Source of the DNA: Pseudomonas sp. B20(2017)
GTDB lineage: Bacteria; Pseudomonadota; Gammaproteobacteria; Pseudomonadales; Pseudomonadaceae
DNA length: 64,000 bases
NCBI RefSeq assembly: GCF_002113125.1
Contig: NZ_NEJP01000002.1
Span: 124,001 to 188,000 of the forward strand
Direction of reading: 5' to 3'
Below are positions 37,522-46,877 of the stretch, one piece after another. A model generated the notes under the pieces. That model made no database searches and had not been told where the DNA came from. It saw nothing but the letters and a program-made list of their open reading frames with translations. Each line of letters opens with the position of its first letter. Position 1 is the first letter of the stretch. Made by a program: the position numbers and the translations under genes.

Positions 37522-39435
37522 TCAACGATAATTTTCGCAAGACTTCACCGCACGATTCTTGGCGAGAAAATATGCCTCATGAAGTTGCTTGTGACGAGCG
37601 ACTCTCACATCCAACTGGGCAGGCGTCCTGAACAGTGAAGTGGTTTTTGGAACATAACTAAACTTGTTTTTATAACCATAACGCAGCCAAAGATTCCAGT
37701 CTTCAAGATTGCTCATATCAATCTCAAAACCGCCTCGAGACAAATACAACTCACGCATAAATAAAATTGATTGAATCGGTATGTAGTTATGATCAAGCAA
37801 CGTCTCGTAATCGAACTCCTGCCTAAAGGAATCATGCGTTTCATGAGTGAGTTCCACATACCGACCACTGCTCTCAGTGACAGTACCCACCTCCATCGCC
37901 AGCGAATAAGCTGCAACAGCCTCTTGATCTTTTAATAGAGCGGCAACCAGCACTTCTACGTGATCAGAAAAAAGCAGGTCGTCATCGTCGAGAAACATGC
38001 AGTATTTGCCCGTGGCCATTTCCAGGCCGTAGTTACCCGTCACCGAGCGCCCTACCTTGTCCAGGCCGAAAAATCGAACGCTGCGCCCCGCCGAGATCGG
38101 CGTATTGTCCACAAGCGGCTTCATCGTTACCCCACCATCTTCCACCACAATCAACTCGATATTGCGGTAGGTTTGATTGAGTACCGACATGATCGACTGT
38201 CGTAGAAACTCGTCACGCTTCTGGTAAGTACGCGTGACGATCGTCACTAACGGCTGCTCGACGAGAGGCTCACCCACGCGCCAGAACGCCCCGTCCCTGA
38301 TCATTTCATAATCAAATCCCCTGAAAGGAAAACTGACACCACTTTGTCGACCTTTTCCCCCAAGAAAATGTGGCGCTTTTCTTATCATGCGCAGGACACT
38401 GCCCATTACATCGCGCCGAGACCCAGGATACACCTCCGGCCTGAGGATCAATAAAAACTGCAGTGCAAGCCCGCCCACCTTATCGATCCAGTTGCCGTAA
38501 CGCAGGCGCAGATAAGCATTGGCCAAAGTGCTACCAACGTATTGAATCGGCTTTACCTGATTTTCATGTTCATAGGTGTAGTGGTAAACCACGGCGCCAG
38601 GGCAGTATTTCAGCCGATAACCGTATGACCTGAAACGGTAGGATAATTCGACATCCTCTCCATACATGAATATCTGACTTTCATAACCCCCAACCTGCAC
38701 ATAAGCGGCTCGCCTGATCAGGATGCAGGCATGTGACGACCAGTTCGTTTCGAGGGTTACCGGATCGTAGTACTTTGGATGCTCGAAAGGAGCCTGCCTC
38801 ATTTCCCACGATGCGACATCGTCCTGCCCTGACGCCAAAGCAGAGGTCACAACTTGTTCTAAGGCTTCCACCGAAAAATGAATATCGATGTTACTCACTA
38901 GAAAATAATCGGCAGTACCTATGGAGATTGCTCGATCATGCCCGGCGCCAAAGCCTATATTGTCGCCACGAATAATATTAAAACCGCCAAACAGGTTACC
39001 GCAACCGATCTTCCAACGTTCAAGCTCTTCGACGGTATTATCCGAAGAGCCATTGTCTACAAAATAGAGATTCAGCTTTTCACAAGGATAACTTTGCGCT
39101 TTCAAAGAATCGAAGAAGCCGTCGACCCACTTGGAGCTATTGTAAGTAACGATAGATATATCTATCGCCGGACGCTCAACACAATCAGAAGAGGGCAATA
39201 CGTGGGAAAAGCGACGCTGCGCCAACGCCTGGAGGGCATTGACATTATTCTTGGAATCGATGAGTGAAAATAGCCACAATCGAACTTTTCGTGAAAACAG
39301 CCCTACTCGGACCCGCACACTCGCTAGAAAAGGAAATTTCTGATAAAGCGGCCGAAGAACCGCTTTGGGGTTCGAAAGCAACTCACGCAGGCTAGACAGG
39401 CAGCGGGAAATAAATGATTTCTTCGAAGACCTCAT
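37522..39435 (-). CDS. Two-domain GT2 glycosyltransferase
   Basis: A 637-residue protein with two family-2 glycosyltransferase domains. The first (about 90-330) has SIVTYNSSKW, FVDNGSSD and NIGFGAGHDRA, resembling rhamnosyl-type WbbL enzymes; the second (about 392-600) has TIVTRTYQKRDEF, NQTYRNIELIVVEDG and FLDDDDLLF. The DNG and DDDD elements are the nucleotide-sugar/metal-binding motifs, so both domains look active. A bifunctional enzyme could add two successive sugars. TTG at 39444 is an alternative start with AGGA closer. A hand-counted 60 bases (38881-38940) are 38% GC, well below flanking genes. Confidence 0.88.
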   Translation of the reverse strand: MRSSKKSFISRCLSSLRELLSNPKAVLRPLYQKFPFLASVRVRVGLFSRKVRLWLFSLIDSKNNVNALQALAQRRFSHVLPSSDCVERPAIDISIVTYNSSKWVDGFFDSLKAQSYPCEKLNLYFVDNGSSDNTVEELERWKIGCGNLFGGFNIIRGDNIGFGAGHDRAISIGTADYFLVSNIDIHFSVEALEQVVTSALASGQDDVASWEMRQAPFEHPKYYDPVTLETNWSSHACILIRRAAYVQVGGYESQIFMYGEDVELSYRFRSYGYRLKYCPGAVVYHYTYEHENQVKPIQYVGSTLANAYLRLRYGNWIDKVGGLALQFLLILRPEVYPGSRRDVMGSVLRMIRKAPHFLGGKGRQSGVSFPFRGFDYEMIRDGAFWRVGEPLVEQPLVTIVTRTYQKRDEFLRQSIMSVLNQTYRNIELIVVEDGGVTMKPLVDNTPISAGRSVRFFGLDKVGRSVTGNYGLEMATGKYCMFLDDDDLLFSDHVEVLVAALLKDQEAVAAYSLAMEVGTVTESSGRYVELTHETHDSFRQEFDYETLLDHNYIPIQSILFMRELYLSRGGFEIDMSNLEDWNLWLRYGYKNKFSYVPKTTSLFRTPAQLDVRVARHKQLHEAYFLAKNRAVKSCENYR

Positions 39436-39631
39436 ACCGAACAATTTATCCTATAAAACGATTTTTCAATTTTTTGAGAACTTAGACTTTACACCGCTTG
39501 ACCGCAAGCCTGCCCAAGCCTGCCTGTAACTTTTACAACCTGATCGCTGAACAGCTTACCTTCAGCAACCGATACGATATTCGAACAAACGGCAAATCTG
39601 CAGCTATAGTCGATAAACTTTCAGATCGGGC

Positions 39632-40660
39632 TCATTGCTGGCTTTGCTGAATTTCCATCACGCCGGCGTTATATTTTTTGGCAGCAAACACCAGCGGCAG
39701 GTAAGCAATCAGCAGGGCCACAACCCCCGGAATTAACCCGATTGCCGCCATAATCGCGAGCGGCGTCAGCCATAACAGGTTAATCGCCAAGACACCGAAA
39801 ACCACAGTCTTGTGGCTACCATATTGTCGAGAAGCATATTGATAGGCATGACTGCGATGCGCTTCGTAGACTTTATCGCCACGAAGCAATCGCCGCAGAA
39901 GTGTCCAGGTAGCATCAACAATGAACACCCCCAGCAGTATGAGCCAGCACCACAATAAGTCGGGGGCCTTTGCGCAAGCGATTATTGCCAACAAACCGAT
40001 GGTCAACCCGAGGAAGCCACTGCCGGCATCGCCCATGAAAATTCGGGCTGGAGGAAAATTCCAGCAAAGAAAACCCGAGACAGCAGCCACCAGCAGCAAT
40101 GGAGTCCAGGCCAGAATTTGATATCCGCTCAGCCAATACACAAGACAGGCTGCCAGGCAGACAGAGATAGCCTCGACGCTTGCCAGCCCATCAATGCCGT
40201 CCATAAAGTTATACAGATTGAGCAACCAGACCAGATAGATCGAAAAAAACACGCCGGTAAACCACTTCCAGTCGAGCAGCCAACCGAATAGTGATATCTG
40301 CGCTCCAGAACCGAGCCAATACAACGCCCAGCCTGCAGCCAAAAAATGCCCCAAGAGCCGCCATTTGGCCGCAATGTGTCCGTGGTCATCCGCAAAACCC
40401 AACACCGCAACCAAGGCTCCCGCTCCCGATAAGCCGAGCATCGTCGGCAAGTCGATCAGCAGCAAGTAGCAAGACACGGGCAGCATCAGCAGGAAAGACA
40501 CGACTATTGCCACCCCGCCGCCTCGCGGCGTTGGCAGGGTGTGAGAGCTTCGAGCGTTTGGAATATCGATCAAACTGTTGGCCAGGGCATACCGGCGCAA
40601 GGCATACGTCAGCAGTAGCGAAACGAAGAACACTGAAAGTAACAACACGCAAAAAATCAT
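39632..40660 (-). CDS. wbpL: WbpL-type polyprenyl-phosphate glycosyl-1-phosphate transferase
   Basis: A 342-residue integral membrane enzyme (about 11 helices) of the MraY/WecA group. Motifs seen: RSSHTLPTPRGGGVAI at the N-terminal cytoplasmic loop, GFADD, NLYNFMDGIDGLA, and ARIFMGDAGSGFLG. WbpL starts O-antigen synthesis by moving HexNAc- or 6-deoxy-HexNAc-1-phosphate to undecaprenyl phosphate. The ATG at 40660 overlaps the upstream epimerase stop by 4 bases (ATGA). WbpM at the other end of the locus and the preceding epimerase would provide its substrate. Confidence 0.94.
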   Translation of the reverse strand: MIFCVLLLSVFFVSLLLTYALRRYALANSLIDIPNARSSHTLPTPRGGGVAIVVSFLLMLPVSCYLLLIDLPTMLGLSGAGALVAVLGFADDHGHIAAKWRLLGHFLAAGWALYWLGSGAQISLFGWLLDWKWFTGVFFSIYLVWLLNLYNFMDGIDGLASVEAISVCLAACLVYWLSGYQILAWTPLLLVAAVSGFLCWNFPPARIFMGDAGSGFLGLTIGLLAIIACAKAPDLLWCWLILLGVFIVDATWTLLRRLLRGDKVYEAHRSHAYQYASRQYGSHKTVVFGVLAINLLWLTPLAIMAAIGLIPGVVALLIAYLPLVFAAKKYNAGVMEIQQSQQ

Positions 40661-41619
40661 TTTATTTGAGTATCCAGATAGTGTCTGACCGTCTGCAGTA
40701 TTGCGCGATCCACACTCACGGGAGGCGACCATCCGAGAACAGACTGCGTCCTGGCAATATCAACCTCGAGAGAATCGAAGAGTCGCTGGGCGATCAGACT
40801 TTTCCCGAGCAGCGTGAGCAAGGCTTTCAACGCCCACACCGGAACCGGTATCAACAATGCGGGGCGGCCAAGCGCTCTGTTTATAATTTGCAGCAACCGG
40901 GTGGTGGAAACGCTCACACCATCACTGACCAGAAAAGTATTATCTGGTGCGGCTGGGTGATCGATACAAACGACAATCAAATCCACCAGGTTGCTTAGCG
41001 AAACCAGGCTTCTGCTGTTCTCGACACTTCCCAAAGGCAGTGGCACGCCCTTGTTCAGCCAGTCCATCATGCTTAAAAAATTGGCGCGCACCCCTGGACC
41101 ATAGACCAGCGGCGGCCGGATGATCACCACCTCCATCCCCGTTTGCTGGCCGATTTCACGCAACCGCTGTTCCGCTTCGTGTTTGGAGCGCCCATAAGGA
41201 TCATGAGGAGCAGGATCGTCATCAAACTTGAAGGGTGATCCACAGACAGTACGCTCACCATTCACCTTTATCGAACTGATAAAAATGAAACGCGTAACAC
41301 CTGCGGCAGCCGCCTTGAGGGCCAATGCAACAGTACCTTCCACATTGACTTTGCGAAACTCAGTCAATGCATCCTGCGCGTCTTCGTTCATTACATGGAC
41401 GCGCGCTGCACAATGAACCACCACCTGAATGCCTTTGAGGTCCGGCACCTGTGAGCGCTCTCCGAGCGGACAGTGCAATACCCGACAAAGCCCCGCCAAC
41501 CGCGAGACACTGCGAACCGCAGCGACGGGTGTGAACTTGCGATCCAGGAGCAATCTGAGGATGACGGCCTCACCGACAAAACCAGAGGCCCCCGTCACCA
41601 ATACGTTCGGGGAATTCAT
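40657..41619 (-). CDS. WbpV/WbpK-like UDP-4-keto-sugar reductase/epimerase
   Basis: A 320-residue extended SDR with TGASGFVG near the N-terminus, HCAARVHVM, and the catalytic YGRSK. In P. aeruginosa the gene directly before wbpL (wbpK or wbpV) reduces the WbpM product to UDP-D-FucNAc or UDP-D-QuiNAc; the same position here suggests the same role. The stereochemistry at C4 cannot be told. Overlaps the neighbouring genes by 4 bases on each side, so the unit GT2-epimerase-wbpL is translationally coupled. Confidence 0.88.
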   Translation of the reverse strand: MNSPNVLVTGASGFVGEAVILRLLLDRKFTPVAAVRSVSRLAGLCRVLHCPLGERSQVPDLKGIQVVVHCAARVHVMNEDAQDALTEFRKVNVEGTVALALKAAAAGVTRFIFISSIKVNGERTVCGSPFKFDDDPAPHDPYGRSKHEAEQRLREIGQQTGMEVVIIRPPLVYGPGVRANFLSMMDWLNKGVPLPLGSVENSRSLVSLSNLVDLIVVCIDHPAAPDNTFLVSDGVSVSTTRLLQIINRALGRPALLIPVPVWALKALLTLLGKSLIAQRLFDSLEVDIARTQSVLGWSPPVSVDRAILQTVRHYLDTQIK

Positions 41620-42539
41620 CTAACCTTTTTCCCTACGATCGCCGTTGCCCAGCAAATCAGGAAAAAGAATACCTTGTCACGTACACGTCGCCGACAGTTC
41701 CAGGCGCTCAAAGAGAGTTTAATCAACTGCAAGCGCCCCAAACGGAACCAGGACCAAACGAAAGGATCCTGATGCTTATCAACTAGTGCAGCAATCAGTT
41801 GCACTTGAGAAAACCACCATCCGTCGTGAATGGTTTTATAGCGTACCGCTAGGGAATTGATTCCGATGTTCGCGCCAACTTGATTGCTTTCATGCTGGCG
41901 GTACTGCATTGAAGGCACAGGATCCGTGAACCAGCGAAAACCATTGCTTCGGGCAAACGCATAACAGTACCAATCATGCAGACTGACGTCCTGCAATTGT
42001 TGCCAATGGGCAACCACTGCCGCCTTGAGATTGGCCGCAAGTCGATGACTGAAGACATAAGTGCAACCAGGCCCCGCCGCTTCGAACAGATAGTCCCAAG
42101 CAACCTGGGGCTGCGCCTTATCGATCAAATGAGTCTTACCGCAACCCCAAAATGCGACGACGTTACTCGAATAACCATCCGCCTTCAGCTCACCGAGTTT
42201 CTCATGCGCTCGCCGCAGCTTGTTGCCACTCCAGATATCATCCTGATCAGCAAATGCAATTAAATCGAATCCATCAAAGTCAACGTCGCGAATCAGTCTG
42301 AAAAAATTCCGCGAAGCACCACCGAAGCTGCCTGCAGGCGGCAACACCACGACATTCGAATGAACAGCGGCGTATTCAGCGCACCAGGCTTCAGTTCCGT
42401 CCGTTGACGGATCAATGCTGATAAACACTTTCACATCAACAGCGGACTGCTCAAGAATCGAGGTTATCTGTTCTTCGATCCATTGCATTCCGTTGAAGGC
42501 AGCCAGTAAAACTGCAACCTTGGGATGTTTAACTGGCAT
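41616..42539 (-). CDS. GT2 glycosyltransferase (rhamnosyltransferase-like)
   Basis: A 307-residue family-2 glycosyltransferase with VAVLLAAFNG near the N-terminus, EEQITSILEQS, and FADQDDIW, the metal-binding motif typical of enzymes using dTDP-rhamnose and related donors. It follows rmlA by 57 bases, so dTDP-L-rhamnose is a reasonable donor, but this is inference from context. The ATG at 42539 has AGGACAGG just upstream; the frame opens slightly earlier. Confidence 0.88.
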   Translation of the reverse strand: MPVKHPKVAVLLAAFNGMQWIEEQITSILEQSAVDVKVFISIDPSTDGTEAWCAEYAAVHSNVVVLPPAGSFGGASRNFFRLIRDVDFDGFDLIAFADQDDIWSGNKLRRAHEKLGELKADGYSSNVVAFWGCGKTHLIDKAQPQVAWDYLFEAAGPGCTYVFSHRLAANLKAAVVAHWQQLQDVSLHDWYCYAFARSNGFRWFTDPVPSMQYRQHESNQVGANIGINSLAVRYKTIHDGWWFSQVQLIAALVDKHQDPFVWSWFRLGRLQLIKLSLSAWNCRRRVRDKVFFFLICWATAIVGKKVR

Positions 42540-42595
42540 ACCTGTCCTGTCAAAAGCTGTTCGAGCGTTGCCGCCGAAAAGGTCAAAAAACACCT

Positions 42596-43486
42596 TTAGT
42601 GAGAAGACGCATCCAGCAGCTTCTGCAAGTACTGACCATAACCGGTCTTCTTGAGCGCATCAGCCTGGCGCCCCAGTTGCTCGGCGGTGATCCAGCTGTT
42701 GTGATAAGCGATTTCTTCCAGACAGGCGACCTTCAGACCTTGGCGCTGTTCGATCGTATGCACGAAGTGGCTGGCCTCAAGCAGCGAATCGTGAGTACCG
42801 GTATCCAGCCAAGCGAATCCGCGGCCAAGCATCTCGACGTTGAGCGACTTACGCTCAAGGTAAGCACGGTTCACGTCGGTAATTTCCAGCTCGCCACGTT
42901 CAGAGGGCTTGATGCTCTTCGCAATCCCGACAACGTCGTTATCGTAAAAGTACAGGCCGGTAACCGCGTAGTTGGACTTCGGTTTCAGCGGCTTCTCTTC
43001 AATGCTCAGCGCTCGACCGGTAGCATCAAACTCAACTACGCCGAAACGCTCGGGATCGGAAACGTGGTAGCCGAAAACTGTCGCGCCACTCTTTTGTTCG
43101 GTTGCAGAGCGCAAGTTGTCCGAGAAATGTTGTCCGTAGAAGATGTTGTCACCCAGGATCAGGCAGCAAGGATCTTCGCCAATAAACTCTTCACCGATAA
43201 TGAACGCCTGAGCCAGACCATCCGGGCTAGGCTGCTCGGCGTAAGTCAATTCGATGCCGTACTGGCTACCGTCACCCAGCAGCTTGCGGAAGCACGGCAA
43301 ATCATCCGGCGTGGAGATGATCAAGATCTCGCGCATACCCGCCAGCATCAGTACCGACAACGGATAAAAAATCATCGGCTTGTCGTAGATCGGCAGCATT
43401 TGTTTCGACACGCCCAGAGTCAACGGATGCAGGCGCGTGCCCGAGCCACCGGCGAGAATGATGCCTTTACGATTTGTCGTGGTCAT
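42596..43486 (-). CDS. rmlA: Glucose-1-phosphate thymidylyltransferase
   Basis: A 296-residue enzyme that makes dTDP-glucose from glucose-1-phosphate and dTTP. The signature [11 protein letters not shown], the [14 protein letters not shown] stretch and [20 protein letters not shown] are all present. First step of the dTDP-rhamnose path although third in the gene order rmlB-D-A. Overlaps rmlD by 4 bases. Confidence 0.96.
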   Translation of the reverse strand: MTTTNRKGIILAGGSGTRLHPLTLGVSKQMLPIYDKPMIFYPLSVLMLAGMREILIISTPDDLPCFRKLLGDGSQYGIELTYAEQPSPDGLAQAFIIGEEFIGEDPCCLILGDNIFYGQHFSDNLRSATEQKSGATVFGYHVSDPERFGVVEFDATGRALSIEEKPLKPKSNYAVTGLYFYDNDVVGIAKSIKPSERGELEITDVNRAYLERKSLNVEMLGRGFAWLDTGTHDSLLEASHFVHTIEQRQGLKVACLEEIAYHNSWITAEQLGRQADALKKTGYGQYLQKLLDASSH

Positions 43487-44376
43487 TTGTTCAGAACTTC
43501 CCTAAGCATTCGGGTTACACCACTTTGCCAATCCGGCAAGTGTAGAGAAAAATTGTCGCGCAGTTTTTGAGTATCCAGCCGAGAGTTCAGAGGACGGCGC
43601 GCCGGTGTCGGATAATCAACGGTGCTGATCGGATTGACGGCTGTAACCGCAAGCTCTTCACCATTCGCCTTGGCCCACTGAATGACATGGCTGGCATAAC
43701 CGTGCCAAGACACTTGGCCGGCGGCTGCAAGATGGTAAATGCCCACCAGTTCTGGGCGCTGCTGGACCTTGGCGATGGCCAGAGCAGTCACGTCAGCAAT
43801 CAGATCAGCGCCCGTTGGAGCACCAATCTGATCGGCGATCACGCTCAGCGTTTCTCGATCCTTGGCAAGGCGCAGCATGGTCTTGGCGAAGTTGTTGCCG
43901 CGCGCGCCGTAGACCCAACTGGTCCGCAGAATCAGATACTTGCAGCCTGAGGATGTTATCGCCTGTTCTCCAGCCAGCTTGCTTGAACCGTAATAATTAA
44001 CCGGTGCAACAGCGTCAGTCTCCTGCCAAGGCCGCACACCTTCACCACTGAAGACATAGTCAGTCGAGTAGTGAATCAGCCATGCGCCCAACGACGCTGC
44101 CTCTTCGGCCATGACACCACTAGCCTGAGCGTTCACACGATCCGCCAGCTCGGTCTCCGATTCTGCCTTGTCTACTGCCGTGTAGGCTGCAGCATTGACG
44201 ATTACGTCTGGCTTCACCTGACGGATCGTCGCACGCAGCGCATCCAGATCGCAAAGGTCGCCACTCAGACCGTCCACCGGGTGACGGTCCAAGGCGATCA
44301 ACTCGCCCAGAGATGCCAAGGAGCGTTGAAGCTCCCAGCCGACTTGGCCGTTTTTCCCAAGCAGGAGAATTTTCAT
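43483..44376 (-). CDS. rmlD: dTDP-4-dehydrorhamnose reductase
   Basis: A 297-residue NAD(P)H-dependent SDR that reduces the 4-keto group of dTDP-4-keto-L-rhamnose. [10 protein letters not shown] replaces the usual glycine-rich loop, with STDYVFSGE and the catalytic YGSSK. The last dTDP-rhamnose step normally needs the product of RmlC, which is not encoded in this window. 4-base overlaps on both sides. Confidence 0.95.
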   Translation of the reverse strand: MKILLLGKNGQVGWELQRSLASLGELIALDRHPVDGLSGDLCDLDALRATIRQVKPDVIVNAAAYTAVDKAESETELADRVNAQASGVMAEEAASLGAWLIHYSTDYVFSGEGVRPWQETDAVAPVNYYGSSKLAGEQAITSSGCKYLILRTSWVYGARGNNFAKTMLRLAKDRETLSVIADQIGAPTGADLIADVTALAIAKVQQRPELVGIYHLAAAGQVSWHGYASHVIQWAKANGEELAVTAVNPISTVDYPTPARRPLNSRLDTQKLRDNFSLHLPDWQSGVTRMLREVLNK

Positions 44377-45449
44377 GCCTTGCCCGAGCGATCCGCGTAA
44401 TTCTGATCAATCCATTGCTGATAGGCACCGCTCTTCACGTGCGCTACCCACTCAGTGTTGCTCAGATACCACTCAACGGTTTTACGGATACCGGTGTCGA
44501 AGGTTTCTTCCGGTGTCCAGCCTAGCTCGCGCTGAATTTTGCTGGCATCGATAGCGTAACGCTGATCATGACCAGGACGATCCTGCACATAGGTGATCAG
44601 GCCCGCGTGCGGACGGTGCGCCGAGTCCGGGCGCAACTCATCAAGCAGTGCACACAGGGTGTGAACGACTTCGATGTTTTGCTTTTCGTTATGACCACCG
44701 ATGTTGTACGTCTCACCGATGACACCTTCGGTCACGACTTTGTACAAGGCACGGGCGTGATCTTCGACATACAACCAATCACGAACCTGATTGCCTTTGC
44801 CATAGACCGGCAGTGGCTTGCCTTCCAGCGCATTGAGAATGATCAACGGGATCAACTTCTCAGGGAAGTGGCAAGGACCATAGTTATTCGAGCAGTTGGT
44901 GACCAGAGTCGGCAGACCATATGTACGGGCCCAGGCACGAACCAGGTGATCGGAGCTGGCTTTACTGGCCGAGTACGGCGAGCTTGGCTGATACGGGGTG
45001 GTTTCCGTAAAGAGATCCTCCGGACCTTCCAGATCACCGTAAACTTCATCCGTCGAAATATGGTGGAAGCGAAAAGCGGTCTTGCGGGCATCATCCAGCG
45101 CTGCCCAGTAATGGCGCGCAGCTTCCAGCAAGGTATAAGTGCCGATGATGTTGGTCTGAATAAACTCCGAAGGACCGGAGATCGAGCGATCCACATGGGA
45201 CTCTGCGGCCAGATGCATGATTGCATCCGGTTGATGTTCACGCAGTACGCGATCAATCTGATCACGGTCGCAGATATCGACGCGCTCGAACGCATAACGA
45301 TCGCTTCCGCTGACGTCGGCCAACGACTCAAGGTTACCGGCATACGTCAGCTTGTCGACGTTTACCACTGCGTCGGTAGTGTTGGAGATGATATGACGGA
45401 TAACAGCTGAGCCGATAAACCCGGCGCCGCCGGTTACTAGAATTTTCAC
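44373..45449 (-). CDS. rmlB: dTDP-glucose 4,6-dehydratase
   Basis: A 358-residue extended SDR with [11 protein letters not shown] at the N-terminus, [20 protein letters not shown] and [10 protein letters not shown]. It makes dTDP-4-keto-6-deoxy-glucose. The reading frame extends to 45515, but the conserved VKILVTGG start corresponds to GTG at 45449; the ribosome site (AAGGG) is weak. First gene of the O-antigen unit on the ihfB side. Confidence 0.95.
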   Translation of the reverse strand: MKILVTGGAGFIGSAVIRHIISNTTDAVVNVDKLTYAGNLESLADVSGSDRYAFERVDICDRDQIDRVLREHQPDAIMHLAAESHVDRSISGPSEFIQTNIIGTYTLLEAARHYWAALDDARKTAFRFHHISTDEVYGDLEGPEDLFTETTPYQPSSPYSASKASSDHLVRAWARTYGLPTLVTNCSNNYGPCHFPEKLIPLIILNALEGKPLPVYGKGNQVRDWLYVEDHARALYKVVTEGVIGETYNIGGHNEKQNIEVVHTLCALLDELRPDSAHRPHAGLITYVQDRPGHDQRYAIDASKIQRELGWTPEETFDTGIRKTVEWYLSNTEWVAHVKSGAYQQWIDQNYADRSGKA

Positions 45450-45679
45450 GCGAAACCATACCCTTGAGTTGCTGACAGGGCCGTCAACCGAGCGCTGTCT
45501 AATCCATGAATGCAAAAGCCATCATTTCAGCTGTGGCTTCTGACGATGTCAGTCTAAACCGATGTGGGAATATGCCACTATCGGACAAGCCCAGCATTTT
45601 ACAGCTTAATGAACGTTTTACTAATGGATATAGACAAGCTGTGGCTAAAGTTTAGTTCGCCTTTCTTTCCATGTCGCAA

Positions 45680-45919
45680 TCAGACTGGACGCTTGCGTGA
45701 AGCTCTGGACGAACGTCCCAGAAACCAGCCAAAAACAGGCCCGATCAGCATACCCGCCAGCAATGCACCAACCGTGATCACTGATACCGGAAGTTGAGGC
45801 CCCGCCCAGCCAAGAAACAACAGGGAGACCGATTGCTGATTTTCGAGAACGAACGCAAGGATCGCCAAGACAAGCAATAGAATTAAAACGGAAAGAAAAA
45901 TACGCTTGAGATTACTCAT
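45680..45919 (-). CDS. LapA-domain (DUF1049) inner-membrane protein
   Basis: A 79-residue protein with two membrane helices (about 7-26 and 44-66) and a basic C-terminus (RSSRASRKRP). Belongs to the LapA family; E. coli LapA acts with LapB in controlling LPS assembly. No lapB follows, unlike in E. coli. AAGGAG lies upstream of the ATG. Sits between ihfB and the rml genes, as in other Pseudomonas. Confidence 0.85.
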   Translation of the reverse strand: MSNLKRIFLSVLILLLVLAILAFVLENQQSVSLLFLGWAGPQLPVSVITVGALLAGMLIGPVFGWFLGRSSRASRKRPV

Positions 45920-45946
45920 TAGCGGCTCCTTGCATAACGGTGACCG

Positions 45947-46243
45947 TCAAGCCCCCTCCTCCTCTTCTTCATTCACACGATCGCGCAGCTCTTTGCCCGG
46001 CTTGAAATGCGGAACGAACTTGCCGTCAAGGCTGACAGACTGGCCGGTTTTCGGATTACGCCCGACACGCGGCGCGCGATAGTGCAATGAAAAACTGCCA
46101 AAACCACGGATCTCGATGCGATCACCCGTGGCCAGACACTGGGACATTTGCTCAAGCATGGTCTTGATGGCCAGCTCCACATCCTTGGATGAGAGCAGCC
46201 CCTGATGGGTGACAATTCGTTCGATCAACTCCGACTTCGTCAT
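45947..46243 (-). CDS. ihfB: Integration host factor beta subunit
   Basis: A 98-residue DNA-bending protein of the HU/IHF family, with the arm motif [26 protein letters not shown] and the proline-bearing beta arm RNPKTG that intercalates into DNA. With IhfA it bends DNA for sigma-54 promoters, recombination and replication. GAAGGG precedes the ATG. Confidence 0.97.
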   Translation of the reverse strand: MTKSELIERIVTHQGLLSSKDVELAIKTMLEQMSQCLATGDRIEIRGFGSFSLHYRAPRVGRNPKTGQSVSLDGKFVPHFKPGKELRDRVNEEEEEGA

Positions 46244-46395
46244 ATTTTTCCCTTCTTTTTCAAGCAGCTAGATCAGCGCTTGAAAGGTTTTAGCACGCCC
46301 GGAAGATTTTGAACAGCCCAGGGCTTGACATATCTTTCCGCTCGCCGAAACGCCCATTTTCAGGGCACCGGCTCGCAAGCCAGAGCAACGCTCAC

Positions 46396-46674
46396 TCACC
46401 GACAAATCACCAACATGGTTCGAGTGAGGTAGCCAGCAGGATTGAAGCCAAAGGGAAACCCATCTTCATCCCGAGCATCGTCAGATCGCGTAATCACCTT
46501 ATAACCCGCCCCCTTGCACTCCTTGGCCGCACGCTTCTGACACCTTTCCCAGCCCGAACCCAAGCCTGAGCAGTCAACCTCAATTCCACTGACTCCGCGC
46601 ACTGCATGGGTCTTGGCGCTGGTAGTACAGCCTGCCAACACCAGCAAACCCAACAGAACTATAAACTTGTTCAT
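46396..46674 (-). CDS. Small predicted lipoprotein
   Basis: A 92-residue protein with a short signal (FIVLLGLLVLAGC) and lipobox LAGC. The mature part has four more cysteines (DCSGL, ERCQK, KECKG and a C-terminal ICR) that may form disulfides. I do not recognise a domain. AAGGAAG precedes the ATG. It lies between rpsA and ihfB in the same orientation. Confidence 0.75.
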   Translation of the reverse strand: MNKFIVLLGLLVLAGCTTSAKTHAVRGVSGIEVDCSGLGSGWERCQKRAAKECKGAGYKVITRSDDARDEDGFPFGFNPAGYLTRTMLVICR

Positions 46675-46831
46675 TCACTTCCTTATGCCAGGCGCCTGCC
46701 CGACTACTGCGATCTTCAGACTAAGCCTAGACGCGAATAGGCGATTGATCCGATTAAAGAAACAGACCGCCCGGCGAAGGTAATGGTTTCACTGATTGAC
46801 CGGAAAGCAGTTCCCCACCAAATCGCAGGCA

Positions 46832-46862
46832 CAAAAAAGGGCGACCGAAGTCGCCCTTTTTC
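46832..46862. terminator. Intrinsic terminator of rpsA
   Basis: AAAAAAGGGCGAC-CGAA-GTCGCCCTTTTT, 16 bases beyond the rpsA stop; T runs on both strands. Confidence 0.93.
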
Positions 46863-46877
46863 ATGATCAAGCAGAAC

